From the NCBI GenBank assembly GCA_003220855.1, contig QHTP01000026.1:1-26114 (forward strand): a DNA stretch of 26,114 nt. Reading direction: 5' to 3'. Made by a program: the position numbers and the translations under genes. Numbering within the stretch: position 1 is the first letter of the stretch; each line of letters begins with the position of its first letter. Below are positions 13,148 through 21,185 of this stretch, piece by piece. Source of the stretch: Gemmatimonadota bacterium. GTDB taxonomy: Bacteria; Gemmatimonadota; Gemmatimonadetes; Gemmatimonadales; GWC2-71-9. A model generated the notes under the pieces. It had not been told where the DNA came from, made no database searches, and saw only the letters and a list, made by a program, of their open reading frames with translations.

Positions 13148-14772
13148 GACTCGGCCATGAAGGGGTAGGTAAAGCTCCGGGGCGGCAGGAAGTTCTCCTT
13201 CACGGCCCGGGGGCTGACCCAACGCACGAGGTTGAGCGGGCTTCCGGCCTTGTCGTTGGTGCCGCTGGCGCGCGCTCCTCCGAACGGCTGCTGCCCGACC
13301 ACGGCGCCAGTCGGCTTGTCGTTCACGTAGAAGTTGCCGGCCGAGTAGCGGAGCGCCTGGTGGGCCTGGTCTAGCGCCCGTCGATCCTGGGCGAACACTC
13401 CCCCCGTGAGCGCGTAGGGCGATGTCTCATCCACGGTGCGCAGCGTCTCCGCCCAGTGCGCCTCGGGGTACACATGGACCGACAGGACCGGCCCGAAGAT
13501 CTCCTCGCACATCGTGCGGTATCTCGGGTCGTCCACCTGCAGCAGCGTGGGGTCGATGAAGTAGCCGTCGGCGTCGCGGGCGCCGCCGCCGAACAGCAAC
13601 TTGACCCCGGGCGTCTGCTTGGCCGCATCGATGTAGGCCGTGATCTTGTCGAACGCCTTCCGGTCGATCACCGCCCCCATGAAGTTCCGGAAGTCGGCGG
13701 GGTCGCCCACCTTCACCTCGGCGAGCATTTCGAGGATACGATCGCGAACCTGGGGCCAGAGCGAAGCGGGCACATACGCGCGCGACGCGGCGCTGCATTT
13801 TTGACCCTGGTACTCGAACGCCCCGCGTACCATACCGGTCGCCAGCGCGTCCACGTCCGCGCTCGCATGCGCGAGGATGAAGTCCTTGCCGCCGGTCTCC
13901 CCGACCAGCCGCGGGTAGGCGGCGTATGCCGTGAGGTTCGCGGCGGCCTGCTTCCACAGCGTCTGGAATACTTCCGTCGAGCCCGTGAAATGGATCCCGG
14001 CGAACGCGCGATCGGCGAGGACGCGCTGCGACACCTGCGCCGACGGCCCGGGAATGAAGTTGATCACGCCCGGGGGGAGCCCCGCCTCCTCGAGCAGCCT
14101 CAGGATGAAGTAGTTGGAGAGCACGGCCGTGGCTGCAGGCTTCCACACGACGGTGTTCCCCATGATGGCCGGGGCCGTCGGCAGGTTGCCGCCGATCGAC
14201 GTGAAGTTGAATGGCGTTATCGCGTAGACGAACCCCTCGAGGGGACGGTGATCGAGGTAGTTCCAGGTACCCGGGGCGGAAACGGGCTGCTCCCCGTAGA
14301 TGCGCTCTGCGAAGTGCACGTTGAAGCGGAAGAAGTCGATCAGCTCGCATGCCGCGTCGATCTCCGCCTGATGGGCCGTCTTCGACTGACCCAGCATGGT
14401 GGCGGCGTTCACGATCGGACGGTAGCGCGTCGCGAGCAGATCCGCGGCCTTCAGGAACACCGCCGCCCGCCGCTCGAATCCCCACCCCGACCAGTCACGC
14501 CAGGCGTCGCGCGCCGCCGCGATCGCCGCCTGCACTTCGCCCGGCCCCGCCTGCTGCGCCTTCGCGAGGACGTGGCGATGGCAGTGGGGCATAACGACGT
14601 CGACCGTCGTGCCGGTGCGGACGTCCTTGCCCCCGATGACGAGGGGAATGTCGGCCTGACGCGTCGACAGGTCCTTGAGGGCCTTCTTGAGCTCGACCCG
14701 CTCCGGCGTGGAGGGCGCGTAGCTCAGAACGGGTTCGTTGACTGGGGGCGGGATTTTCGGGCTCGCGTTCAT
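13144..14772 (-). CDS. pruA: delta-1-pyrroline-5-carboxylate dehydrogenase
   Basis: 542 residues, matching the stand-alone P5C dehydrogenase group (about 540). It oxidises glutamate semialdehyde, in equilibrium with P5C, to glutamate with NAD+, the second step of proline breakdown. Catalytic residues are visible: Glu292 in LVGETGGKDF and the nucleophile Cys326 in GQKCSAASR. The NAD-binding loop is IHFTGSTEV (260-268), and TPFNFTSIGGNLPTAP, FGPVLSVHVYP and NDKPTGAVVGQQPFGG are group signatures. The ATG at 14772 lies 6 bases after a TATTTT box, with no ribosome site. No proline dehydrogenase gene is in the window. The downstream HmuY-family gene is coupled. Confidence 0.95.
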   Translation of the reverse strand: MNASPKIPPPVNEPVLSYAPSTPERVELKKALKDLSTRQADIPLVIGGKDVRTGTTVDVVMPHCHRHVLAKAQQAGPGEVQAAIAAARDAWRDWSGWGFERRAAVFLKAADLLATRYRPIVNAATMLGQSKTAHQAEIDAACELIDFFRFNVHFAERIYGEQPVSAPGTWNYLDHRPLEGFVYAITPFNFTSIGGNLPTAPAIMGNTVVWKPAATAVLSNYFILRLLEEAGLPPGVINFIPGPSAQVSQRVLADRAFAGIHFTGSTEVFQTLWKQAAANLTAYAAYPRLVGETGGKDFILAHASADVDALATGMVRGAFEYQGQKCSAASRAYVPASLWPQVRDRILEMLAEVKVGDPADFRNFMGAVIDRKAFDKITAYIDAAKQTPGVKLLFGGGARDADGYFIDPTLLQVDDPRYRTMCEEIFGPVLSVHVYPEAHWAETLRTVDETSPYALTGGVFAQDRRALDQAHQALRYSAGNFYVNDKPTGAVVGQQPFGGARASGTNDKAGSPLNLVRWVSPRAVKENFLPPRSFTYPFMAES

Positions 14773-14778
14773 GCTGGA

Positions 14779-14784
14779 AAAATA
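14779..14784 (-). promoter_or_regulatory. -10 box directly before pruA
   Basis: TATTTT on the minus strand is followed by 6 bases and the pruA ATG at 14772, without a Shine-Dalgarno sequence, suggesting a leaderless transcript. No convincing -35 box was found. Only 44 bases separate pruA from the divergent dioxygenase-like gene. Confidence 0.45.
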
Positions 14785-14816
14785 CAGCGGGAACCAGCCG
14801 ACGTTCAGAGGGCAAG

Positions 14817-15296
14817 ATGCCCATCCACCCGGAGACGCGCATCGGGCACGTCCACCTGACCGTGGGCGACCTGGGCCGCTCGTTGCGATTCTACCGCGAC
14901 GTGCTCGGTTTCGAAGTGACCACGCGCTACGGCTCGAACGCCGTCTTCCTCTCAGCCGGGGGCTATCACCACCACATCGGGCTCAACACGTGGGCAGGGC
15001 GCGGCGCGCCACCGCCGCCGACCGGCACGACCGGGCTGTACCACTTCGCGATCCTGTATCCCGACCGCAAGACGCTCGCGGCGGCGGTGCGCCGCCTGCT
15101 CGAGGCCGGCGTCCCGCTCGAAGGGACGGCCGATCACGGCGTAAGCGAGGCGATCTATCTGCGTGACCCGGACGGGAACGGCGTCGAGCTGTATCGAGAC
15201 CGGCCGCAGCCGGAATGGCCTCGGGCGCCAGACGGGACGCTGGCGATGCATACGAAGCCGCTGGATCTCGAAAAGTTGCTGGCCGAGGCGGGGTGA
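14817..15296 (+). CDS. VOC-family protein, CatE-like extradiol dioxygenase/glyoxalase fold
   Basis: 159 residues starting MPIHPETRIGHVHLTVGDL, with AGAGGG a few bases upstream. It has two beta-alpha-beta modules of the vicinal oxygen chelate fold. Candidate metal ligands are His11 (GHVHL), His76 (GLYHFAIL) and Glu124 (GNGVELYRD), matching the His-His-Glu set. GYHHHIGLNTWAG and YLRDPDGNGVELYRDR are typical of the bacterial CatE/YwbC-like group annotated as catechol-2,3-dioxygenase. The substrate is not evident, and it could equally be a glyoxalase-like isomerase. It is divergent from pruA and convergent with the M28 peptidase gene. Confidence 0.88.
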   Translation: MPIHPETRIGHVHLTVGDLGRSLRFYRDVLGFEVTTRYGSNAVFLSAGGYHHHIGLNTWAGRGAPPPPTGTTGLYHFAILYPDRKTLAAAVRRLLEAGVPLEGTADHGVSEAIYLRDPDGNGVELYRDRPQPEWPRAPDGTLAMHTKPLDLEKLLAEAG

Positions 15297-15303
15297 AACG
15301 CGT

Positions 15304-16854
15304 CTAGTTCGTCGGTCTTCCTGTGACGACCAAGCTGTCGCTGATCTTCACCGCCTGCACGGGTGTCGGCGTGGTGCGCTGGCCCCGCGGAATCATCCCC
15401 GGCAGATTCGCGAGCTCGAATGCCGACACCGCCATGACCGCCGACGCCTGCATCAGGTCCGCGGGGATCGCCATGTCGTAGGTGTCGGACTGGGAATGAT
15501 GGGTGTGGTTGTAACCGCGCTCCAGCTGATTGAAGTTGAACCCCGGCACGCCGTAGGGCAGGAACGAGAGGTGGTCGGTGCCGCCCTTGGTGCGGTTCAC
15601 GACGGAGTCGGCGCCGAGACGGGCAACGGGGGCGAGGACGGCGCGCCACAGCGCTTCGAGGTCGCCGCGGCCCTGGAGCGCCTGGCCGGTGATCGCGCCC
15701 GTGCCGTTGTCGAGCACAATGACGGCCTGGATCGAGTCCGCTTCGCCGGCGTGGGCTTCGGCGTACTTGCGAGACCCAATGAGCCCCTGCTCCTCGCCGG
15801 TGAACAGCACGAAGCGGATCGTGCGCTTCGGCCTGAGGCCCGACTGCGCGATCGCGCGGGCCGTCTCGAGCGAGCACATCGCGCCGGTGCCGTTGTCGGT
15901 CGCGCCCGTGCCCAGATCCCACGAGTCGAGGTGCGCGCCGACGATCACGACCTGGCCCGGGTGTTCGCTGCCGGCAATTTCGGCGACCGTGTTCCACTGC
16001 GTGACCGAGTCGCGCGTCACAGTGTTCGCGATGGTCACGGCGAGGCGCGGCGGCGTCCCTGCTCCCAGCAGCCGGTCGAACAGCGCGAAGTCTTCGTGCG
16101 CCACCGCGACCTGCGGCAGCGGCAGGGGCCGGTTGGGGGAGCCGCTCATGTTGAGGAGCGCGTGCTCCTTGCCGGCATCCACCAGGATGCCGAGCGCCCC
16201 TGCGCGCTGCAGCAGGTAGGGGACGTCGTTCGCGAACTGCTGCATGCGGGCGCGGGTCGCCGAATCCGCGTCCCGGAACGGGGTGAACACACTGCGGGAG
16301 AACTCGCGCTGGCGCGTGGAGTCGGCGCCGGTCATGGGCGGGCCGTCGTTGTTCCACACGAGCGATGGCACGCGAGTCATGACCCACGCGCCCCTCACGC
16401 GGCGACGATATGGCGCGAAGCTGTCCGGGGTGCTCGCGTCGATGCGCACCACCGGTCCCGCGACGGTGGCGCCGCCCGTGCCCGGCGCCCACGCCCAGCT
16501 CGCCGCCGTCACGTCGTGCGCACGGGGTGCCGTCAAGCGCACGCGGATCGCTCCGCGAGTCCAGGTGCCTCCGAACTTCCAGGGCTCGAGGTGGCCTTCC
16601 AGGCCGTACGCCTTGAGGCGCTCGAGCGTCCACTCGTTGGCGCGGCGGGCCGCGGGCGATCCGGTGAGTCGGGGACCGATCACGTCCGTGAGGTACTGGA
16701 GGTTCTCCATCACGGCCGAGTGGTTCAGCGCCTGATCGATCAACGCGGCCGCGCCAGTCGTGTCCACGGTGAGGTCTTGGCCGGCAGCGGAAGCGGGATG
16801 GGCGCACAGGGCGGCGAAAGCCGCGGCCGCCGCCACGATAGAGGAGCGGTTCAC
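15304..16854 (-). CDS. secreted M28-family zinc aminopeptidase/carboxypeptidase
   Basis: 516 residues with a signal peptide (cleavage near AHPASAAGQ, residue 24-26). The C-terminal half is the M28 peptidase with the two-zinc site: His308 (VGAHLDSWD), bridging Asp320 (GATDNGTG), catalytic Glu354 and zinc-ligand Glu355 (FTGEEQGL), Asp382 (VLDNGTG) and a His in NHTHHSQSDTYD (about 452). The N-terminal region (45-290) includes an inserted PA-like domain, common in plasma glutamate carboxypeptidase-like members. It likely trims peptides in the periplasm or outside the cell. The GTG at 16854 overlaps the stop of the histidine kinase gene, so the two are co-translated. Confidence 0.93.
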   Translation of the reverse strand: MNRSSIVAAAAAFAALCAHPASAAGQDLTVDTTGAAALIDQALNHSAVMENLQYLTDVIGPRLTGSPAARRANEWTLERLKAYGLEGHLEPWKFGGTWTRGAIRVRLTAPRAHDVTAASWAWAPGTGGATVAGPVVRIDASTPDSFAPYRRRVRGAWVMTRVPSLVWNNDGPPMTGADSTRQREFSRSVFTPFRDADSATRARMQQFANDVPYLLQRAGALGILVDAGKEHALLNMSGSPNRPLPLPQVAVAHEDFALFDRLLGAGTPPRLAVTIANTVTRDSVTQWNTVAEIAGSEHPGQVVIVGAHLDSWDLGTGATDNGTGAMCSLETARAIAQSGLRPKRTIRFVLFTGEEQGLIGSRKYAEAHAGEADSIQAVIVLDNGTGAITGQALQGRGDLEALWRAVLAPVARLGADSVVNRTKGGTDHLSFLPYGVPGFNFNQLERGYNHTHHSQSDTYDMAIPADLMQASAVMAVSAFELANLPGMIPRGQRTTPTPVQAVKISDSLVVTGRPTN

Positions 16855-17965
16855 CGCTGGGGATCGACCGACCGCTGCGGCGGAATCGGCAGCGCGACCG
16901 TGACGGTCGTTCCGGCACCGACCTTCGAATTGACCGCAATACTGCCGGCGAACATGTTGCGGACCACGCTCTGCACCACCACCAACCCCATGCCGCTGCC
17001 TTCGCCAAATTCCTTGGTGGTGTAGCCGGGCTCGAAGATGCGCTCCAGGTCCTGGGGGCGGATGCCGACGCCGCTGTCCTCCACGGTGAGTCGCAGCGAG
17101 GTGGCCTCCTGGATCAGACCCACCCGGATGGGCGCGGGCTGCGCGGCGCTCGCGTCGGCGGCGTTGCGGATCAGATTCACGAGCAGGTCGTACAGAGCGT
17201 TGGGGTCACCCTTGAGATACACGGTCTCGAGCGTGGAGTCGAACTCGAGCGGAATCTTCTTCTCCTTGAGGACACGGCTCTCGAGCGTACAACAGGAGCG
17301 GACCACGCGCACGGCGTCGAATCGCTCGGAGCGGGCCAGGGCGCCCCGCGCCCGATCCTTCACGGCACGCAGGAAGCTGACCGACCGGTCGATGTCCTCG
17401 ATCACCTGACCCAGCTCATCCAGCAATTCGAGCCGGCGACCCGCCGCGACCTCCGTCCAGCGGCCCAGCGATTCCATGGCGAGCTGCAGCCCGGCGCGAG
17501 CCGCCGTGAGCGGGTTGGACAGCTCGTGGGCGATGATGCCTGGGAGCGTGGTGATGTCGTGGAGTGGGTCGGGCCGGGCCGGCGCATGGCCGGGCGCGGG
17601 TTCCCGTCGGTCGAGCAGGCCGAGGCAGAGGCCGGCGAGCTCGAGCGTGAGGCGCTCGCGGCTGCGCCGCTCCCGCCCATCGGGGGGCGGCGCCGGGGGT
17701 CGGGTCCGGACGGGAGCGACCACCCAGAACCCGTTCGGGCCGGTCTGACATCCCACCCAGCGGCTGCCCTGCACGATGGCGATGTTCCAGCGCCGCAGTG
17801 TGGCGTCATCTCGCGCCGGCCTTCGACGAACGGCTCCCGTTGCGTCACGGAGGCTCCCACCCGCACACCCAGTCCCTGGCGGGCCCGCCGCAGGTGCGGC
17901 CGCCGGTCGCAAGAAGGTAGTCGCTGAATCGTGGGGGCGCGCTCTACATATGCGACAAACTGCAC
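16851..17965 (-). CDS. soluble histidine kinase, probably frameshifted near its N-terminus
   Basis: The kinase core is intact: phospho-acceptor His in IIAHELSNPLTAAR (codon at 17526-17528), N box NLIRNAADAS, G1 VEDSGVGI and G2 GEGSGMGLVV. No membrane helix is visible. The core frame is open up to a TTG at 17975, but beyond about 17812 it loses the strong G/C third-position bias. The neighbouring frame then gains it, and reads QGLGVRVGASVTQREPFVEG back to a GTG at 17965. I infer one gene starting at 17965 with a one-base shift near 17800-17815, from mutation, sequencing error or programmed slippage. The stop overlaps the M28 peptidase start. No response regulator is adjacent. Confidence 0.72.
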
Positions 17966-17994
17966 GGCCCGTCAAGTAACCGCGCTGCCTGACT

Positions 17995-18023
17995 TTGCCC
18001 GCGGTCCCGACGGGACGTATTCT
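17995..18023 (+). promoter_or_regulatory. promoter of the NagB-like/PIG-L operon
   Basis: TTGCCC (17995-18000), a 17-base spacer and TATTCT (18018-18023) precede the operon. The spacer contains a perfect dyad GTCCC-GAC-GGGAC (18004-18016), which could be an operator. Transcription would start near 18030, giving a leader of about 30 bases with the TAGGAG ribosome site at 18043-18048. Confidence 0.5.
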
Positions 18024-18050
18024 TTATGCTACGTTGTCCCGCTAGGAGCG

Positions 18051-18071
18051 ATGACACCAGATGACGCCTGA
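18051..18071 (+). other. minicistron duplicating the operon's start peptide
   Basis: ATG at 18051 opens a six-codon frame encoding MTPDDA and then TGA, ending at 18071. The real start at 18061, in another frame, begins with the same peptide MTPDDA. The 10-base units ATGACACCAG and ATGACGCCTG are near-duplicates. The TAGGAG site lies 2 bases before the first ATG and 12 before the second. Confidence 0.45.
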
Positions 18072-20028
18072 CGACGCCCGGATCGCACGCCCCCCCAGCC
18101 CCCCCAGCCCCGCCAGTCCGCCCCGTCCGCCCGGCCCCGCGCGCCGCGCGCCGACGCGCTTGATCGAGGGCCCGCGGGACCGCGAGCGCATTCCCAAGGT
18201 CGTGGTGCCCGACCACGACGATCTCGCGGCGCTGCTCGCCGACCGCGTCGTCGACGTGATCGCGCGCACCACGGCGGCGAGCGGCCGTTGCGTACTCGGA
18301 CTCGCCACCGGGAGCACGCCGCTAGGGATCTATCGCGAGCTGATCCGCCGCCACCAGGCGGGCCAGGTGGACTTCGCGCGCGTGGTCACCTTCAACCTCG
18401 ACGAATACTACCCGATGCCGCCGGACAGCCCGCACAGCTACCGGCGCTACATGTGGGAGAACCTGTTCGCCCACGTGAATGTCCGGCCGGAGCACGTGCA
18501 CATCCCCGACGGCGGCGTGCCACGCGAGCGCCTCGCCGAGTACTGCGCCGCCTACGAGCGCGCCATCACGGACGCCGGCGGGATCGACCTGCAGCTCCTG
18601 GGAATCGGCAAGAGCGGCCACATCGGCTTCAACGAGCCCGGCTCTTCCCAGGACTCGCGCACCGGGGTCGCAACCCTCGACACGGTGACCCGGAGGGACG
18701 CGGCCGCCGACTTCTTTGGCGAGGATAACGTGCCGCGCGAGGCCATCACCATGGGCGTCGCCACGATCCTGGGGGCGCGCGAGATCGCGCTGATCGCGAC
18801 GGGGGAGCACAAGGCCGAGATCGTGGCGCGCGCGGTCGAGGGCGAGGTCTCGCCGGACGTGGCCGCCACGTTCCTGCAGCGGCACGCCAACGCGACGGCG
18901 TATCTGGACCTGGCGGCCGCCGCCGAGCTGACCCGGATCAAGACACCGTGGGTGCTTTCGAGCGTCGACTGGACAGCGGAGCTGACGGAGCGGGCGGCGG
19001 TCTGGCTGGCGGAGCAGACGGGCAAGGCTCTGCTCAAGCTCACGGCGCGCGATTACGCCGAGCACCACCTGAGCCCGCTGCTCGCGAAGCACGGGGCTCC
19101 GGGTCCGATCAACGGGCTCGTGTTCAACCGCCTGCGGGACAAGATCCGCGGCCGCCGCCGGCTGCCGTCGCGCAAGTCGGTGCTGGTGTTCTCCCCGCAC
19201 CCCGACGACGACGTGATCTCGATGGGCGGTGTGCTGCGCAAGCTGTGGGAGAACGAGAACGCCATCGTCGTGGCGTACATGACCAGCGGGAACATCGCCG
19301 TGTTCGATCACGACGTGCGGCGCCACCTCGACTTCGTGAGCCGCGCCGCGGAGACGCTGGGACTCGACCGGGCGGCGGTGCAGCGCGTGCGCGAGGGCGT
19401 GGAGGCGAGCTTCGAGCGCAAGGCACCGGGCGACATCGACCTGCACGTGGTCCAGGACCTGAAGCGCATGATCCGCGAGTCGGAGGCGATCGCGGCGCTC
19501 GAGTCGGTCGGGCTGCCGCCCACCGCGGCGCGCTTCCTCAACCTGCCGTTCTACCGGACGGGTGAGGTACGGAAGCGCCCGATCGGCCCCGAGGATGTCG
19601 CGATCGTGCGCGGGCTGCTCGAGGAAGTCCACCCGGATCTCGTTTTCGTCGCGGGCGACCTGTCCGATCCGCACGGGACCCACCGCATGTGCAAGGCGGC
19701 AGTCACGCAGGCGCTCGCCGTCTACGACGGGGCGCCCCCGGAGGTGTGGCTGTACCGCGGCGCGTGGCAGGAGTGGCCCCTCACGGAAGCGGACGTCCTG
19801 GTGCCGCTCTCCCAGGACGAGCTGCGCGCCAAGGTGTTCGCGATCTTCAAGCACCAGTCGCAGAAGGACACCGCGCCGTTCCCGGGCGCGCACGACGACC
19901 GCGAGTTCTGGCAACGGGTCGAAACGCGCAACCTGGAAACCGCGGCGCGCGCCGACCGGCTGGGCCTGCCCGAATATTTCGCGATGGAGGCCTACCGCGT
20001 CGTTACACGGGAGGAGGCCGAGCCATGA
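18061..20028 (+). CDS. NagB-like glucosamine-6-phosphate deaminase fused to PIG-L deacetylase
   Basis: 655 residues. After a proline-rich head (11-31), residues about 45-330 are a NagB domain: LATGSTPLGIYREL (phosphate loop), FNLDEYYPM (Asp114), GIGKSGHIGFNEPGSS (His187, Glu192) and ITMGVATILGAREIALI. The catalytic Asp of active enzymes (NDGH, Asp141 in E. coli) is Ser185 here; fused relatives have GRTGH or similar. Residues about 370-650 are a PIG-L/LmbE deacetylase with the zinc motifs SPHPDDD (379-385) and DPHGTH (537-542). The pair suggests removal of acetyl and amino groups from an N-acetylated amino sugar. The start is ATG at 18061. It leads an operon with a DUF1097 membrane protein and a two-component pair. 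Confidence 0.92.
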   Translation: MTPDDARIARPPSPPSPASPPRPPGPARRAPTRLIEGPRDRERIPKVVVPDHDDLAALLADRVVDVIARTTAASGRCVLGLATGSTPLGIYRELIRRHQAGQVDFARVVTFNLDEYYPMPPDSPHSYRRYMWENLFAHVNVRPEHVHIPDGGVPRERLAEYCAAYERAITDAGGIDLQLLGIGKSGHIGFNEPGSSQDSRTGVATLDTVTRRDAAADFFGEDNVPREAITMGVATILGAREIALIATGEHKAEIVARAVEGEVSPDVAATFLQRHANATAYLDLAAAAELTRIKTPWVLSSVDWTAELTERAAVWLAEQTGKALLKLTARDYAEHHLSPLLAKHGAPGPINGLVFNRLRDKIRGRRRLPSRKSVLVFSPHPDDDVISMGGVLRKLWENENAIVVAYMTSGNIAVFDHDVRRHLDFVSRAAETLGLDRAAVQRVREGVEASFERKAPGDIDLHVVQDLKRMIRESEAIAALESVGLPPTAARFLNLPFYRTGEVRKRPIGPEDVAIVRGLLEEVHPDLVFVAGDLSDPHGTHRMCKAAVTQALAVYDGAPPEVWLYRGAWQEWPLTEADVLVPLSQDELRAKVFAIFKHQSQKDTAPFPGAHDDREFWQRVETRNLETAARADRLGLPEYFAMEAYRVVTREEAEP

Positions 20029-20492
20029 ACCCGACGACGATTCGAGCGTTGAGCCTGGCGGTGGTGGTGGCGGTGTGGGCCGCGATTTCCGAAATGGCGA
20101 AGGTGAACCTCTCGCTCTGGCCGGTGATCATCGCGCTGGGATGCTCCCTGGCCGCCGGCGGGGGGATTCCCGGATTGCAGCGCACGCTCGCCGGCACGAC
20201 CTCCGGCGTCGTCTGGGCGCTCGTGGCGCACTACGTCTTCCGGGCGCTGGGCGGTCGAGACCTCGTCCAGGCGTTGGTGCTGGGGGGTGTGGTGCTCGGC
20301 ATAGTGCTGCAGGCGCGCGTGCCGCTCCTCTCCTACACGGCCGGCGCGCTCGCCGGCGCCGGTGTCGCCCTCGGGATGCGCGCCGTGAGCATCCAGGGCG
20401 GCGTCCGCGTGGCGATCGCGCTCGCGGTCGGAGCCGTGCTCGGATTCGCCGCGGAGCGGATACCGCAGCTCGTGGCGTCCCGTCGCACGTGA
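20025..20492 (+). CDS. DUF1097-family membrane protein
   Basis: 155 residues, almost wholly hydrophobic, with about five membrane helices and a short basic tail (VASRRT). The arrangement WPVIIALGCSLAAGGGIPG, followed by LQRTLAGTTSGVVWALVAHY, fits DUF1097 inner-membrane proteins, whose function is unknown. The ATG at 20025 overlaps the fusion gene's stop (ATGA), and its own stop overlaps the kinase GTG, so it is tightly coupled to both. The context suggests transport or sensing of an amino sugar or related compound, but no substrate-binding motif is visible. Confidence 0.85.
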   Translation: MNPTTIRALSLAVVVAVWAAISEMAKVNLSLWPVIIALGCSLAAGGGIPGLQRTLAGTTSGVVWALVAHYVFRALGGRDLVQALVLGGVVLGIVLQARVPLLSYTAGALAGAGVALGMRAVSIQGGVRVAIALAVGAVLGFAAERIPQLVASRRT

Positions 20493-21175
20493 CCGAGTTT
20501 CGCGAGGCCGAGGCCCGGGCCGCCTCGCGGCGCCTGCTCGCGACCAGCGAGCGGGAGCTGCAGCGCATCGTGCTCGACATGCACGACGGCCCGGTACAGG
20601 ACATCTTCGCCGCATTGTCCCAGCTGCAGGTGCTCGAGCGCGCGCTCGCCGGGGACCCACTGGCCCAGCAGCGGTCGCGGCAGGCCGTGCGCCTGCTCGA
20701 GCGTGCATTGAGCGAGATCCGCAATTTCATCGGGGCGTTTAGGCCGCCCGGCTTCGAGCGCCGCGCGCTCGGCGAGATCATCGAGGGCCTCGCGGTCCAG
20801 CACGAGACGCTGACCGAGCAGGGCGTGGAGCTCGCCCTCCCCGACGACCTGGGCGACTGCGCGCTGCCGACCAAGATCGCGATCTACCGCATCCTGCAGG
20901 AGGCGCTCGCCAACGGCCATCGCCACTCGGGCGCGGCCGAACAGCGCGTGATCGTCGAGCGGCGGGGCGGCTCCCTCGCCCTCACCGTGTCGGACCGGGG
21001 CCGCGGCTTCAACCCCGAGCGTGTGCTCGCGAGCGAGGAAGACGTGGGCGTGGAAGGCGGACACTTCGGGTTGCGCGGCATTCAGGACCGGGTGGAGATG
21101 CTGGGGGGCACGTTCGCGCTCGAGAGCGCGCCGGGCCGGGGCACCTCGCTCACCGTCACGCTGCCCGCGGAGTGA
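20489..21175 (+). CDS. NarL-type sensor histidine kinase (HisKA_3), cytosolic
   Basis: 228 residues from GTG at 20489, overlapping the DUF1097 stop. The dimerisation/phospho-acceptor domain carries His32 in VLDMHDGPVQDIFAALSQL, the HisKA_3 signature. The ATPase domain has IYRILQEALANGHRHSGA (N box), VSDRGRGFNPE (G1) and GHFGLRGIQDRVEMLGG (G2), ending FALESAPGRGTSLTVTLP. There is no membrane helix or recognised sensor domain, so any signal must come from a partner; the DUF1097 membrane protein encoded just upstream is an obvious candidate. The cognate regulator starts 10 bases after the stop. Confidence 0.93.
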   Translation: MTEFREAEARAASRRLLATSERELQRIVLDMHDGPVQDIFAALSQLQVLERALAGDPLAQQRSRQAVRLLERALSEIRNFIGAFRPPGFERRALGEIIEGLAVQHETLTEQGVELALPDDLGDCALPTKIAIYRILQEALANGHRHSGAAEQRVIVERRGGSLALTVSDRGRGFNPERVLASEEDVGVEGGHFGLRGIQDRVEMLGGTFALESAPGRGTSLTVTLPAE

Positions 21176-21185
21176 GCGCCCCTCG

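Noticed and set aside
15163..17025. Very long plus-strand open frame (about 620 codons) opposite the M28 peptidase and kinase genes
   Set aside because: It is antisense to two genes with clear catalytic motifs; its translation is Arg/Ala-rich without any domain, as expected of shadow frames in high-GC DNA.
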